64,000 nucleotides of DNA from Hippasteria phrygiana (Eukaryota; Echinodermata; Asteroidea; Valvatida; Goniasteridae): NCBI GenBank assembly GCA_037893225.1, contig JAZGUH010000331.1, forward strand, positions 2,046,001 to 2,110,000, in the 5' to 3' direction. A program made the position numbers and the translations under genes. A model generated the notes under the pieces. It saw nothing but the letters and a program-made list of their open reading frames with translations. It did no database searches and was not told the origin of the DNA. How positions within the stretch are numbered: the first letter of the stretch is position 1; every line of letters begins with the position of its first letter. This document shows positions 33,877 through 44,321 of this stretch, one piece after another.

Positions 33877-36800
33877 TTACTTCCTTTTTGGAAGTGGTTC
33901 ACTTAGCAAACTGATGTTGGTCTGTTCTTCGTTTGAGTTCCTGCTGTTTCCCTTCTTCGATGCTTTTAGACACCCAGACGCAACATGAAGAGAAAGCATA
34001 TTATGACCAAACTGCTCAAGTGATGGGTTGTCAGAACTGCCTCCGCTCCCTCGCTGTTTGCTGAAATATTGCTCAAGTGGGTCTTGATTCAGCTTCTCAC
34101 TCAGGAAGTAGGTGACACCAGGGCAAGTCAGTAGATACCTCGCCAAGTCCACAAAAGAATGAACTGAAGAATAAAAAACATTAAAATGAGTCCCAGTGCA
34201 GAACCAAACGTTATGTCACAAAAGATGCTATTCAGAACATTTATACTAAGAATATTTAAAATCAAATAGAGTTCAAAAGTATTACAATATCTTTTGTTTG
34301 GAGAAGTTAAGGCATAAAGTTCATGCCACATTAACCCTCCTATAGTTATAACTATTACAGCCTTTAAAAAAATCTACCCACCAACTCTCATAGCCTGTGT
34401 ATTTCAACCCGTCACTTGATAGGTTTTGATATATAGGGTAGTTGGCTCCATTGTAGGGTTATTTAACAAAGGTGTTGAGAAAAACCTGGTTTATTTGCAT
34501 AATTTTTCTGAATGGGGACAACGAAGCGAATGTTGTAAATCGTGGTAAATTCACAAACATTATTTATTGATGATCAGCTGCACAGACATTTCTGAAATAT
34601 GCCAATTACCTGTGATCTCCAAGCCTTCCATTGTTTCCTTGCTGATAAACATCCCCTTCTTCATCTTCTTGCACAAGCCTGGGAATGTCTCCACTTGGTC
34701 CCTCCACTCTCTGAAAAAGCCCAGGAAGTCCTTGGACAGCCACTTTTGTAAAAGTAAAGGACACTCACAATCAATTGGTGAATATAGAGAAAATGTCTAG
34801 AAACAAACCTTCATGCTCTAGTTAACATGTTGTTTTCACTCACTAAACAGCAGGCCGCACGGGCCAAGACTACATGTATGTCAAATAGACTTTTCCTTGT
34901 TTTACAACATGCACGCATTTTTAAAGAACAGAAGTGTTTCCCAAGATGGTTCCGATCCGTTTGATTAACATTTGTAATGCTACAAGGTCAGGTGTCTGGT
35001 ATACAGGATGTCCCAAAAAAATTGCCCAACCAAATTTCCACATACATCAGGATGCTAGTTTGACACATGACAGAAAAGTCTTATCTTTTGAGTGAATTAC
35101 AATTGCATAGTTGACTGCAAAATTATAATCAAACATATGTGAAAACCAGCATTATGAAGTACCTGGATATGGTTGGGCATTTTTTGGGAGTACCCTATAG
35201 ACCATGTGCCCTTTATTTACATCCGAACCAAATGTGCCAGGCAGTATGTGCACGCATCCTATTTTTGCATAAATGTGGATAAGTAATAACATCAAAGGTC
35301 ATAAAATTCAAAGGCGTTTTGACCTGCGACAATCACTCCTAAACCAAATATTATGCAAAACACGATGCGTGCCCATACCGACAGGCACATTCTAATGAAG
35401 ATGTGTAAACACGTGACGTCAGAGGGCACATAGTCTATATTACCTCAAATCTCCAATCATCACAACTAGTGTATGGTTCCAGCGCTGGTTTCTTGGACCG
35501 CGTTCCTTGACGAGGGTTGGCCACATTAAGACAGTCAAAAAACTGGTCCATATTGCGGATGAATGTCACAGTCGATGCAGTACCAGGGCGATCTAACGAC
35601 TCCAATGCATTTGCAGCAGTACTGCTCAAAACCTGTGAAGAGAAAAGTACATGGATTTGAACACTTTCTGTATTGAATTGATCGGACACTGGACGAGACA
35701 CCAAGGACCGCAAACATGGGCGTGTGGGCAGTGTAAATTTGTTTAGATAACTAGCAGCATAAAAGTAGAAGCACTATAAACCTGCGCTGCCATGTATACT
35801 CTCATTCGAAGAGCTGGTGTAAGATGCAGATGCTCATGCGTGAGTTTATGGAGACGGCGGAGACCAGGTGAACATCGTGTAAGGCCCATATCCCATTCAT
35901 ACAGCTGCAAGAGGTGTGTCCAGCTGATGGATTGGTGGTTGTACTGTAAAGAAAACAAATGGAAAAAAAAAATATCAAGTGTGGCTCCATATTGCTGTAT
36001 CGAATCAGGATAAGGGGTATGAGTTTCTCAGGGCTTACTTTTGGAAACTCTGGGATTACTATTGGAAACAAGGTTGGAAATAAAGTAAGCCTGGGGGACG
36101 AGGTTGCATTGAAAGTTTCTCTACATGTATTTTTTTAAAAAGAGATTAACCTTCTTAATGTGAATGAATTAATTCAACCTCTTCCGTCTGGCTGTTACAA
36201 TGGTGTGCTGGTATGCGAATACTGGCTTGTGCAGCGCCAAGAAAGTCATTTTTGAATAAGAATTAATATACTTGAATCTAATTGGAACATTTTAATTACT
36301 ATAAGGTTTTTTGTTTTGTTGTGATATCCAGAATTCTCCCAGTTGTTGCGTGTCGTTTTGATGAGGTGGGGAACATCGCATATGAAGTATATTTTTCTTG
36401 CAGGATCCAACGGGTGCTGTGTGAAGTATGTGGGATGTGTTGACTGGGCTGACGAATGAAGTCGGTAAAACTTTCTATTTGCAGAGGCTCCATCAGATAC
36501 GAAAGCATCTACTTCAAACCCAACTGTTTCCAGATATATGACTGCCTCTGCTATACATGGGTACAACTGATCGCTGGATACACCTTCTGTACCATAGTAT
36601 GCTACTGGTGCCTGCAGTGAACTAAACAGCCCCCGAATCATCAACACCAGAACATGCGTTGCCAAAGCAGGCTCCTCCTCACCCTTGCAACGTCGTTCAA
36701 AGCCTGACACCTGATTTGCTATTTCCCCGATGTCAGTATAACCAACAATTTTTCCTTGCCTCTGAGAATACACGAGTCCAGACTTAATTCGCATCTCATC

Positions 36801-38135
36801 AAACAGCACGGCAACATGTCTCTCCTGATCTGGACACTGGCCAATATTGTGATCTTTAACTATCCTCTCTAACATGTCGGCACTAAATCCGGTTGATGGG
36901 TCAGCGAAGTGAGAATATGGATGTAAGGTTGTTGGGTGGGGAAGCTTGAAAAAGCCACTCTCCCTAATGAAATTATATGCCGAAGTTGACTTGCTTTGTA
37001 GACCTATACACCAGCGAATTACAGCTGGATGCCAGCGCATCTGACAACCCTTCGATGCAGAATGAACTTGCTGTTCCCACATCAGTCTTGCGGCCGAGTC
37101 TTTTGGGAGCATCTCTTTCATGCTATTGTTATTTGTGGAGATGACTTCAATCAAGGCATCATTCATGCTGGGCTCTACTTCAACACCTTCAGCCTGTATC
37201 ATATCTGCAATCCTTTCCTGCAATGTGGAAAGCTTTCGCTTTAGCTGCTTTCTCTCCTTCTGTAGAGTGCAAGTTTTCTGTTTCAAGATAGAATACGTCA
37301 TGGAAGAGAGCGGTCGCTTTGATGTTGTACTGATCGCTGATTTGGGAGACCGCATACGACTCAAAACACCTGCCAAATCACTTCGATGAATACGACATAC
37401 TGGACAACGAATTCCATTGTCAATGAGCAGGTGGCAGCTTTTATGACGGATTGTGTCATTTAGGATGTCATCTTGTGGTGTGGCACACACAGGACGTTCA
37501 CCATCAGGCCCTTTCTTCAGCTCAATGATTTCCGAGAAATCTGTGTTACCTTCACACACATTTTTGCTCACTAAGAGCTCGCAAATTCTTAGGCACCCAT
37601 CTCTATCCAAATGTGTCGGCAAGCCGAGGGATAACCTGTCATCTTGTACCTCCACACCAGCTATCAACAACCTCCAAGTAAAGTTATCGAAAACTGTTAA
37701 GTAACATACCGGAATGCATCTGGAACCCATCTTCATTATCTGTAGCATCCCATCGGCAAACCAGGTCAACAAACCACATCTATCTGCTGTATCTTTAAAT
37801 GGCTGAAGCGAAGATTGGTCATCTACAAATGCCAATTTCTGCATGCAGGTTTCACAAGATTCTTCCGTAAATGGGGCCAGAGTGATGTTGCATGTTTTAG
37901 ACTTCATATTCCGCCGACCATATTTTCCCCACCACTGGTTAAGTTTCATGTGGCACAATTTGCAGATGAAAGGCGGGTGTTTCTCTTTCTGATCCTCTCC
38001 AACATTCAGATTAAAGGCCGTGTCTATTAGCCTCGACACCTTTTCTTTGGGAATTGGGCACCTGCCTTCGACAATTGCTCGGTCTAGACCGCATAATCTG
38101 CACAGTGTCTGTATACACTTTACATGTGATGCCAT
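33877..38135 (-). CDS. ORF2: P-like transposase with RAG1-like N-terminal zinc region (868 aa)
   Basis: Exons (minus): 38135-36300, 35943-35782, 35632-35444, 34742-34610 and 34163-33877; every junction is GT-AG and phases agree (0,0,0,1), with no internal stop. The ATG at 38135 has good context (AACCATGG) just inside an exon starting at 38159. Residues 12-97 show C12xxC15, HPPFIC58KLC61 and C94ETC97, in the order and spacing of the RAG1 N-terminal zinc-binding region (CRxCG ... HPxxFCxxC ... CxxC). A CxxC pair at 244-247 follows, then a basic coiled coil (285-312). The RNase H-like core matches the P/THAP9 group: MRWHPAVIRWC (366-376), LFDEMRI with D446, FVSDGASANRKF with D548, FICDVPHLIKTTRN (584-597) and EKLNQDPLEQYF with E804. 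No THAP finger is present. It presumably cuts and pastes its own element. Molluscan N-RAG-TP elements are the nearest thing I recall. Confidence 0.9.
35195..35439. mobile_element. MITE in ORF2 intron 3 with CTATAGACCATGTGCCC ends
   Basis: The left end CTATAGACCATGTGCCC mirrors the right GGGCACATAGTCTATA. The interior shares AAACCAAATATTATGCAAAACACG with the 33508 hairpin, so both belong to one family. Its edge lies 3 bp from the intron donor at 35443. Confidence 0.72.
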
Positions 38136-38159
38136 GGTTACAGGGTACACCGCAAGACT

Positions 38160-39437
38160 CTGAAAAGATAAATAAAATTGCATACATGTTAAAGTGAAAA
38201 TTACATTGTATCACTTTGTGTTTATTATGCATAATTTTTCAGACACCTACCGGTTTCATTGGTGCATGAGAGAAGGATTTCAACGATTTGGCAGACTGAT
38301 TTCAGCAATATATTTGCCTACCTGATTTAATCATTTTTAATAAATATATTAATTTGCTGTAGAGTTATTTATTTTCTCTCGTATCTTTATTTGGGGATAC
38401 AGAAAGAAAAATATTTGTCAAAAGGTTATCTAGGTAAAATGATACAAAACAATCAGATCTATAATTCATGAATAGTTAAAAAATAAATTAAACAAAATGT
38501 GAAATTTTTTTTCTTTATCCGCAGTAGCTATTTTTACGGCAGCCGTAATGCGACTTTCAAATGCTATTGTTACGGCATGGTAAAAACACAATGCAAACGT
38601 ATACCAGATTTACAACTGCCCATTCTGCCAGAGCGCTTTGGTAGCTCGATTGGTATGGCGTTGGTTTTGTGGCTGGGGACCCTGGATCGAATCCATGCCG
38701 CACTGTCTGATTTATTTTTATTTTTTTCGAAAAGATTTCTTATGTTTTACTAGGTTTTTAATCAAATGGTTATTTTTATTTAAGTAGATTTAATTTTCTT
38801 CCCTTTGATTTTGGTGGTTTTATAGAATTTTTCTTTTAAGGGAAATAAAGTCCGAGAACCATTTGGTTGATAGTCTGGTTCCAACAGCAAAAATCACCAC
38901 CAGTTCAGACAGTCTACTTTCCTTTCATTAATTTTTTTGGGACATTGCAATTAAAAATATATTGTTAACAGTAAACAGTAAAAAGTGCAAAAAAAAAACA
39001 AACAAAGGAAAAAAAAAAAAAACAAAAACAAAAACATGAACAAAAACCAACAACAAAGAATGATGGTCATGATAATCATCACATTATTCATTAAAATTAA
39101 ATAAATAACAGCCTAACTTAGGCCTTATTAGGCATTGGCAATGATTTTAGGAAAGCAGAATGTGATAGAAATCTGTGTTCTAATATGAGTCATCAGATCG
39201 TTTCCTGCAGAACAGCTAATATTTTTCGTTTTCAGACATCACAATTTTATTTTTTTTCGAAACTGCTATACATCGCTAGGTTACAATTCTTGCACCATTT
39301 GAAAACATCACGTTTCCGAAACATTATCCGTTTTTGTTATCCACAGGACATGACAGGAACCTGCCAAAAACGTCTAAAAGTTCACCGGATAATTCAAGAA
39401 AACTCATGTTTTACTGAAATATGAAAATTGTACTTAC
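38160..39437 (-). other. Intron in the ORF2 leader
   Basis: On the minus strand CCTCG|GTAAGT (donor at 39437) pairs with a pyrimidine-rich acceptor TTTATCTTTTCAG ending at 38160. This gives an untranslated first exon ending at 39438. It contains a SINE-like insertion and A-rich DNA (38990-39050). Confidence 0.6.
38630..38855 (+). mobile_element. tRNA-derived SINE-like element
   Basis: A tRNA-like head has A-box-like TAGCTCGATTGGTA and B-box-like GGATCGAATCC, followed by a T-rich body and the tail AAGGGAAATAAAGTCCG, also present at 40858-40876. It has no proper tRNA fold, so it is not a functional tRNA gene. Confidence 0.6.
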
Positions 39438-39530
39438 CGAGGAAATAATTGGCCTATTTTCGTCATTCAAAAGTTGAAGTTACGTACGTTTTCGTTGCGC
39501 ATCCGAAAAACAAGATGGCGATAGCGTGCC
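39438..39530 (-). promoter_or_regulatory. Probable ORF2 promoter and first exon
   Basis: The minus strand carries CGCCATCTTG (39511-39520), a YY1-type word, about 80 nt before the leader donor. The same word in the other orientation marks the ORF1 start. No TATA box was seen. The transcription start is inferred. Confidence 0.4.
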
Positions 39531-39636
39531 TGCGCTCAAAAGGTACTGCGCATGTCTGAAAGGTATGTTTGACTGTTGGATGACAGAAATATTTACTCCA
39601 GTAAGGCTCACACAAAAGCAAGCAGCGCTAATCGGT

Positions 39637-39649
39637 CGGCATGAGACAT
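39637..39649 (-). promoter_or_regulatory. Subterminal inverted repeat, right copy
   Basis: CGGCATGAGACAT, the exact complement of 29667-29679. Confidence 0.6.
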
Positions 39650-39764
39650 GGTGTACAAGGGGATTCACGGTGGTCGTAAAACCGATAACGCACAGCGTGG
39701 TATCCCATAGCTCAGTACAGCGGTCCTGGAGCCTAATGGAGGTGCTAATTGCGGTGGGGACTTC

Positions 39765-39793
39765 GCGCTAACTCCTTCTTTTCCACCTCCATG
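39765..39793 (-). repeat. Right terminal inverted repeat of the P-like element
   Basis: Read inward on the minus strand it is CATGGAGGTGGAAAAGAAGG followed by AGTTAGCGC. Confidence 0.92.
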
Positions 39794-39838
39794 GTCCAAG
39801 TTACTCGGACCATGGAGGTGGAAAAGATGCTCGGACTA
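39794..39838. mobile_element. Displaced right tip of the foldback element, with P footprint
   Basis: GTCCAAGTTACTCGGAC completes the complement of the left tip at 28510-28526. It is interrupted by 19 nt (39811-39829: CATGGAGGTGGAAAAGATG) flanked by CTCGGAC on both sides (39804-39810, 39830-39836). Sixteen of the 19 nt are the terminal repeat of the P-like family. The tip ends in TA before the 9-bp repeat GTCGTGAGG (39839-39847). Confidence 0.8.
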
Positions 39839-39847
39839 GTCGTGAGG

Positions 39848-40736
39848 CTACTCTTCCTCCATGCATGACCGGCCATACACATGTCCGAAGCATAGTAGCC
39901 TGAACTACATGTAAACTGTGTTGTTAGTTACTTACCCGCCATACGGTGCTTTGGTAGAACTTCTACTGACAGACATGACAGATGTGAGTTGTGTGGCTGC
40001 AACTGTAGTCAGACAACTTTGGACGAATATGGATCGCGGGATGATCAAATCATGTCTATTCACCGCACACGTGGCTTAATACACTACGACTTTGTTTGAA
40101 ACGGCGCCATATTTTACTTACGGCATGGCATGTCAAACCGCTGATACGTATACGTATGTACGTATACGTATACCAGCGTAGTGTGTAGATGTAGTAGACC
40201 TCTTCTCATTGGCTTATTCACTGGCAAGCATGGACTAGCATGTACCCGTACCCATCCATGTGTGCGATGCGATCGCGAGTTCGTACGCGAAATCTAGACA
40301 CGGGGTATGCGCACCTCATATGCAGCACCTGCATATGCATCGTCTAGTCATGATCTATTTTAAACCGCGGTAGCTACCTGACCGAATATTTAGACGTCAG
40401 GGAATCTTCAGGACAGGGAACCAGACTATACATAAATGAAAACCTTCCTCCGTGGCCGGGTGCACGAGACATTCCATAGTCCGGCAAATATAAACCTTAT
40501 TGTCATGATAATACAACATTCAGTTGTTTTCCACACCCCTCCCAGCGGGCCTCCCCGCCGCTATGCACTCCGGCGGGTTGCCTTCACACCCCCCCCCCCC
40601 CCCCCCCCCGGCCGCGAATTATTTTTCCCAAACTACATCCGAATAGATTCATTGTTGAGCGCCCTCTATAATACTTTTAATATACGTACGCATGCGTTGG
40701 GCTGGGTATATAATGCAATAATTCTCGAGGTCTGCT
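39848..40736. other. No gene; small repeats only
   Basis: 39945-39995 matches 26656-26745. ATACGTATACGTATGTACGT at about 40144 is a short palindromic run. A C tract lies at 40590-40609. Confidence 0.5.
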
Positions 40737-40737
40737 G

Positions 40738-40876
40738 AGCATTCCGATGGCCTAGTGGATACGGTGCTAGACCATGAGGCAGAAGGCACATGGTTCGAGA
40801 CCCCAATGTTACCATTTTATTTTATTTTTTTAATTTTCAGCTTTGGGGGATTTTTTTAAAGGGAAATAAAGTCCGG
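40738..40876 (+). mobile_element. tRNA-derived SINE, second copy
   Basis: A-box-like TGGCCTAGTGGATA and B-box-like GGTTCGAGACC are followed by a T/A-rich body and the tail AAAGGGAAATAAAGTCCG, shared with 38630-38855. Confidence 0.65.
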
Positions 40877-40879
40877 AAT

Positions 40880-43800
40880 TTCATTACGTTCGAATTCATT
40901 CTTTTCTCCTAATATGTGGCTCCGGAGGATTTACAAAAAAAAAAAGGTCAAGTCCGAAACCTCATAGCGTTAACCCATTCGGATGTCGTTTGGGAAAATA
41001 TTCTCCCCCCCGGCCACCGGCGGACTTCTCGGTTCCACCTGCAGCTGGACGTACGTCGGGATTGGTGGTTTTGGCAATATTACACGTACGCCAAAAGGGG
41101 TTTTCAGTCACTTCCCAACATTGGGTTGGGTGGGGTGTAGAAGGGGTGCTGGGAGGGTGGGGGAATCGGGTACAGGTGCTGAATGTTGTCATAACATTTA
41201 ATTTCACACAATTAGACTGGTTCACGCACAGTAGGCCTTGCTGTACAATAGGCCTGTGGATATGCTTTAATTAGTCCGATTGGCCCTCGTGTAATAGAAG
41301 GCCAAAAAATAGTTGTGTTGCCCCACCCGACCGACCCTAACTTAAAGTCACAAAAGTCGTGTCGCGTGTTTTTTAATCTTTAAAGACATTTTCGAAATCT
41401 CACTTTTTCCCGCACAAGTTTTATTAAAATCAGTCTCACTTTTAGCTTACTTTTGCCTGTAGTATTGTTTTCATGGATGGTAAAAAAAAATAGACCGACC
41501 GACCCTCCCTCCCATTTTTCCCATTTCAGGGCAGCACAAGTTTGTGGGTTTTTTTGGCCGAATTTCCATAACACTTATACAATATTAATAAGTTTAAATC
41601 ATCGAGAAATGTAGTTGAATGTGCGAGAGTTTTCGGGCAGCTTGAGCGCCTAGGGAAAGTCACTTTAGCCTCTGTATGCAGCTACCACTGCTTCGCACCC
41701 CTGGCAAAGTCGCAACTTCACCCCCCCCCCCCCCCCCCCCCCCCCCCTCTCGACTGTCCTCTAAGGCATAGTTCATCATGGACAAAAACCAATTTACCGC
41801 AACTGTACGCTAATTGTTTTTGTTTGTTTTGTTTTGTTTTGTTTTGTTTAAAGGTATACAACAATTTACACACTTCAAAAAGCAACCTACTGAATTATTA
41901 CGAAATACCGTACTTTACTGTAATAAAATAGCAGTCTCAAGCATCATGTGAAATAATGATGGCACGTGCCTGATGTGCTGTCGTTTTGTCAAGAAAAGTG
42001 GACCGTGCATTTATATCGTTTTCGAACGATTGTCCGACGGCCGACAATCGTTGGAATAGTCCCGACCTGATAATCCCTATACCGTCTATAAATTGCTGCG
42101 TTTTGTCTATAGTATAGCCAGGGCCCAAGAAGACTACAACTTGTTCTGTCTGTTTTCCCAGCATCTATGCGCACAAAAATTTAAATAGGTCAGTACATGT
42201 ACTACAGTATTTGCTAGCACGCTAAAATACTAACCCCAAATCCATTTATTTCTCAAAATTACAGCAAAAGCAAATGGTACTAAGGTTATTTTTTTATGGA
42301 TGTGCAAAGATATTGTCAGTGCTCTTTCGAGTTTCACCTTGAAAAGTAATGTATTTTTTGCTAATTTTTCTAGCGATACAAAAGTTGTTCACTGTTAAAG
42401 AGACCGTCAAACGAATAGGCCCACCCATAAAATAATTACTTTGCAAATATCGAATTCTTTGGGACCGACAATAATGGTGAATCTTTATGTGCATTAGATA
42501 ATGCGAAATCAACCAAGAATAATTTTAACCTTTTTGAAGAATTTGCAGACGCCCAAAATAACAAAAAGTAGGTTTTTTGTTAAAATAAAACATGTCAGAA
42601 AAAGTACTGAGAAAAACTTGTAAATAGTTTCAGGGGGCGGGGGGGGGGGGGGGGGGGGGGGGTGCGGGGGGGGGGGGGGGGGGACTTTCAATGAGGCTTT
42701 ACATAACGTTGAAGTATGGCGCATATAATCACCATACAACAGAATGATTGCCAATCCAAGTTGACGATAATAAAATATATCCATCCCCCCGTCGGGCCGT
42801 CGGGGCGTCCGTCCGTCCGGCCTGAACTGATCGGCGTTTAGACGAACTAATTTGTCCAATTCATCTGGGAATGCGTATAATGTCATAATTATTACTTGTT
42901 TGATTTCTTCTTTTATTTTTCATTTAGTGCGGGCCACACACTTTTGCCACTTCAAAGTATCACATTCGTCGCGACGATAATGATTAACCTAAGGAATTTC
43001 GAATTTTCGTCAGTTGATTTGGTTTTAGTCGACGCGTAGCTTCATAAATTTTTCCGAACTGAGGAAACGTTAAAATTGCAAAAACTCCCACCTTCAATCT
43101 CAGCCTGAGCGTTATGTTCAAAGGGTTTGGACTTCTTTTTAACAGGTTCGTTTGCCTCATTAACATTTTTCATGGGTATGGTGGTATCACGTTCATTGAC
43201 GTTTTTGACGCCCATTTAAGTGTTCACTGAAACGAAAAAGAAAAAAAAGTAAAAGTAATCCTCAATAACTGGGTCTTAATTAATTCATGATTTAGCTCAA
43301 CAGAATTTCTTATAGGTCATAATTTAGATCAACAGAATCATTATCATATTAACTGGATGGAAACGACACTCATACATTGTATTATGTCTATAAGAGTGAA
43401 TTTGCTTGCTGCATGGATCAAAGAAAAAACCCTGGCGTCTTCCCTGTGCAAACCTCAAGCCTAAACTATTGAAAAATCTGAAACCCACAGAATTCATATA
43501 CGCGCTGCAAAAATAATTAAAGTCGGTATATCCGTGCACTGACTGAAAACAGATTTCCTATTATGAAAACAAAACACTTCACTTTTAAACGAACATTAAT
43601 GTTGCCTTACTTTTTTAAGACGGTCACTCCCAAAAATGTGCTTGGCAGTGTTTTGTGACCCAGTACTCATTGTAAAAATATCAAATTGCCCTACACTGAA
43701 TGTAGATATTAGAATTGGACAGGCCTACCGTCCGCACGGACCCAGCTCAAAAATCTTCAAAATACATATTTTACAGACCGATTGATATTATTTTATTAGT

Positions 43801-44321
43801 CCAGAAGTGAATTGGTCGCGGTAGGACTACATGTAATAGAAAGAAAAAAAAGGACAGTCAGAAACAATCACGTTTGTTCCTTTGTTTTTGCATTATTTGC
43901 ACATTCTACTTTCTAAGTCGGTTGAAGTAATTTGGCAATTTTTTTTAACATGTTTAGTTCATAAAAAAATAAAAGGAATTTTTGTTTCAGTCGCGAACCC
44001 ATACAGACCCTACACGTACGTACTTTTGCTCTCTATCTGTGACATGGTTTACCATGCATGATGGAAATCGTGATGTATAGTTTTAACATAGAGAAATTCC
44101 TCCATGGTTTTAACTGGATGATGATGCCTAGCGGCGATATCCAGTCAACTTTATGAGATTCTGAGACAATAATCTTGGTATTTGGAAATTCTTCTGTAAC
44201 ATGTTGCCCAGAATATTTTTGGTGTGTTTAAAGCTACAAAACAAGGTGAACATTCATTTATGCTTCGTAGACCCTGTGTAAAACAAAAATTGCACGATGA
44301 CATCTGTGACGCGTGAGGGGT
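40880..44321. other. No gene recognised; homopolymer tracts
   Basis: Poly(C) at 41719-41747 and a long G tract at 42637-42683 (one T and one C interrupt it). GTCGGGCCGTCGGGGCGTCC sits at 42790. The remainder is AT-rich without motifs. Confidence 0.5.

Larger units (their letters stand above)
29617..39793. mobile_element. 10.2-kb P-superfamily transposon with two convergent genes
   Basis: The ends are ~30-bp inverted repeats beginning CATGGAGG (29617-29646 and 39765-39793) and the flanking duplication is GTCCAAG. CATG-initial termini of about 31 bp and 7-8 bp duplications are known traits of P elements. Inside, ORF1 (29809-32855, +) and ORF2 transposase (33877-38135, -) point at each other. 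Introns and spacers hold smaller insertions: 30364-30520, the MITE at 30979, MITE-like hairpins at 33508 and 35195, and a SINE at 38630. ORF2 looks intact; ORF1 has one stop. No intact relative lies elsewhere in the window. Confidence 0.9.

Noticed and set aside
29809..38135. Calling the two genes RAG1 and RAG2 homologues
   Set aside because: The ORF2 catalytic core is P-type, not Transib/RAG-type, and ORF1 shows no kelch repeats. Only the zinc region and PHD finger resemble RAG proteins.
38635..38702. Functional tRNA gene
   Set aside because: A- and B-box-like words exist but the arms do not pair properly and a SINE tail follows.
40741..40810. Functional tRNA gene
   Set aside because: Same reason: degenerate cloverleaf and SINE tail shared with the 38630 copy.
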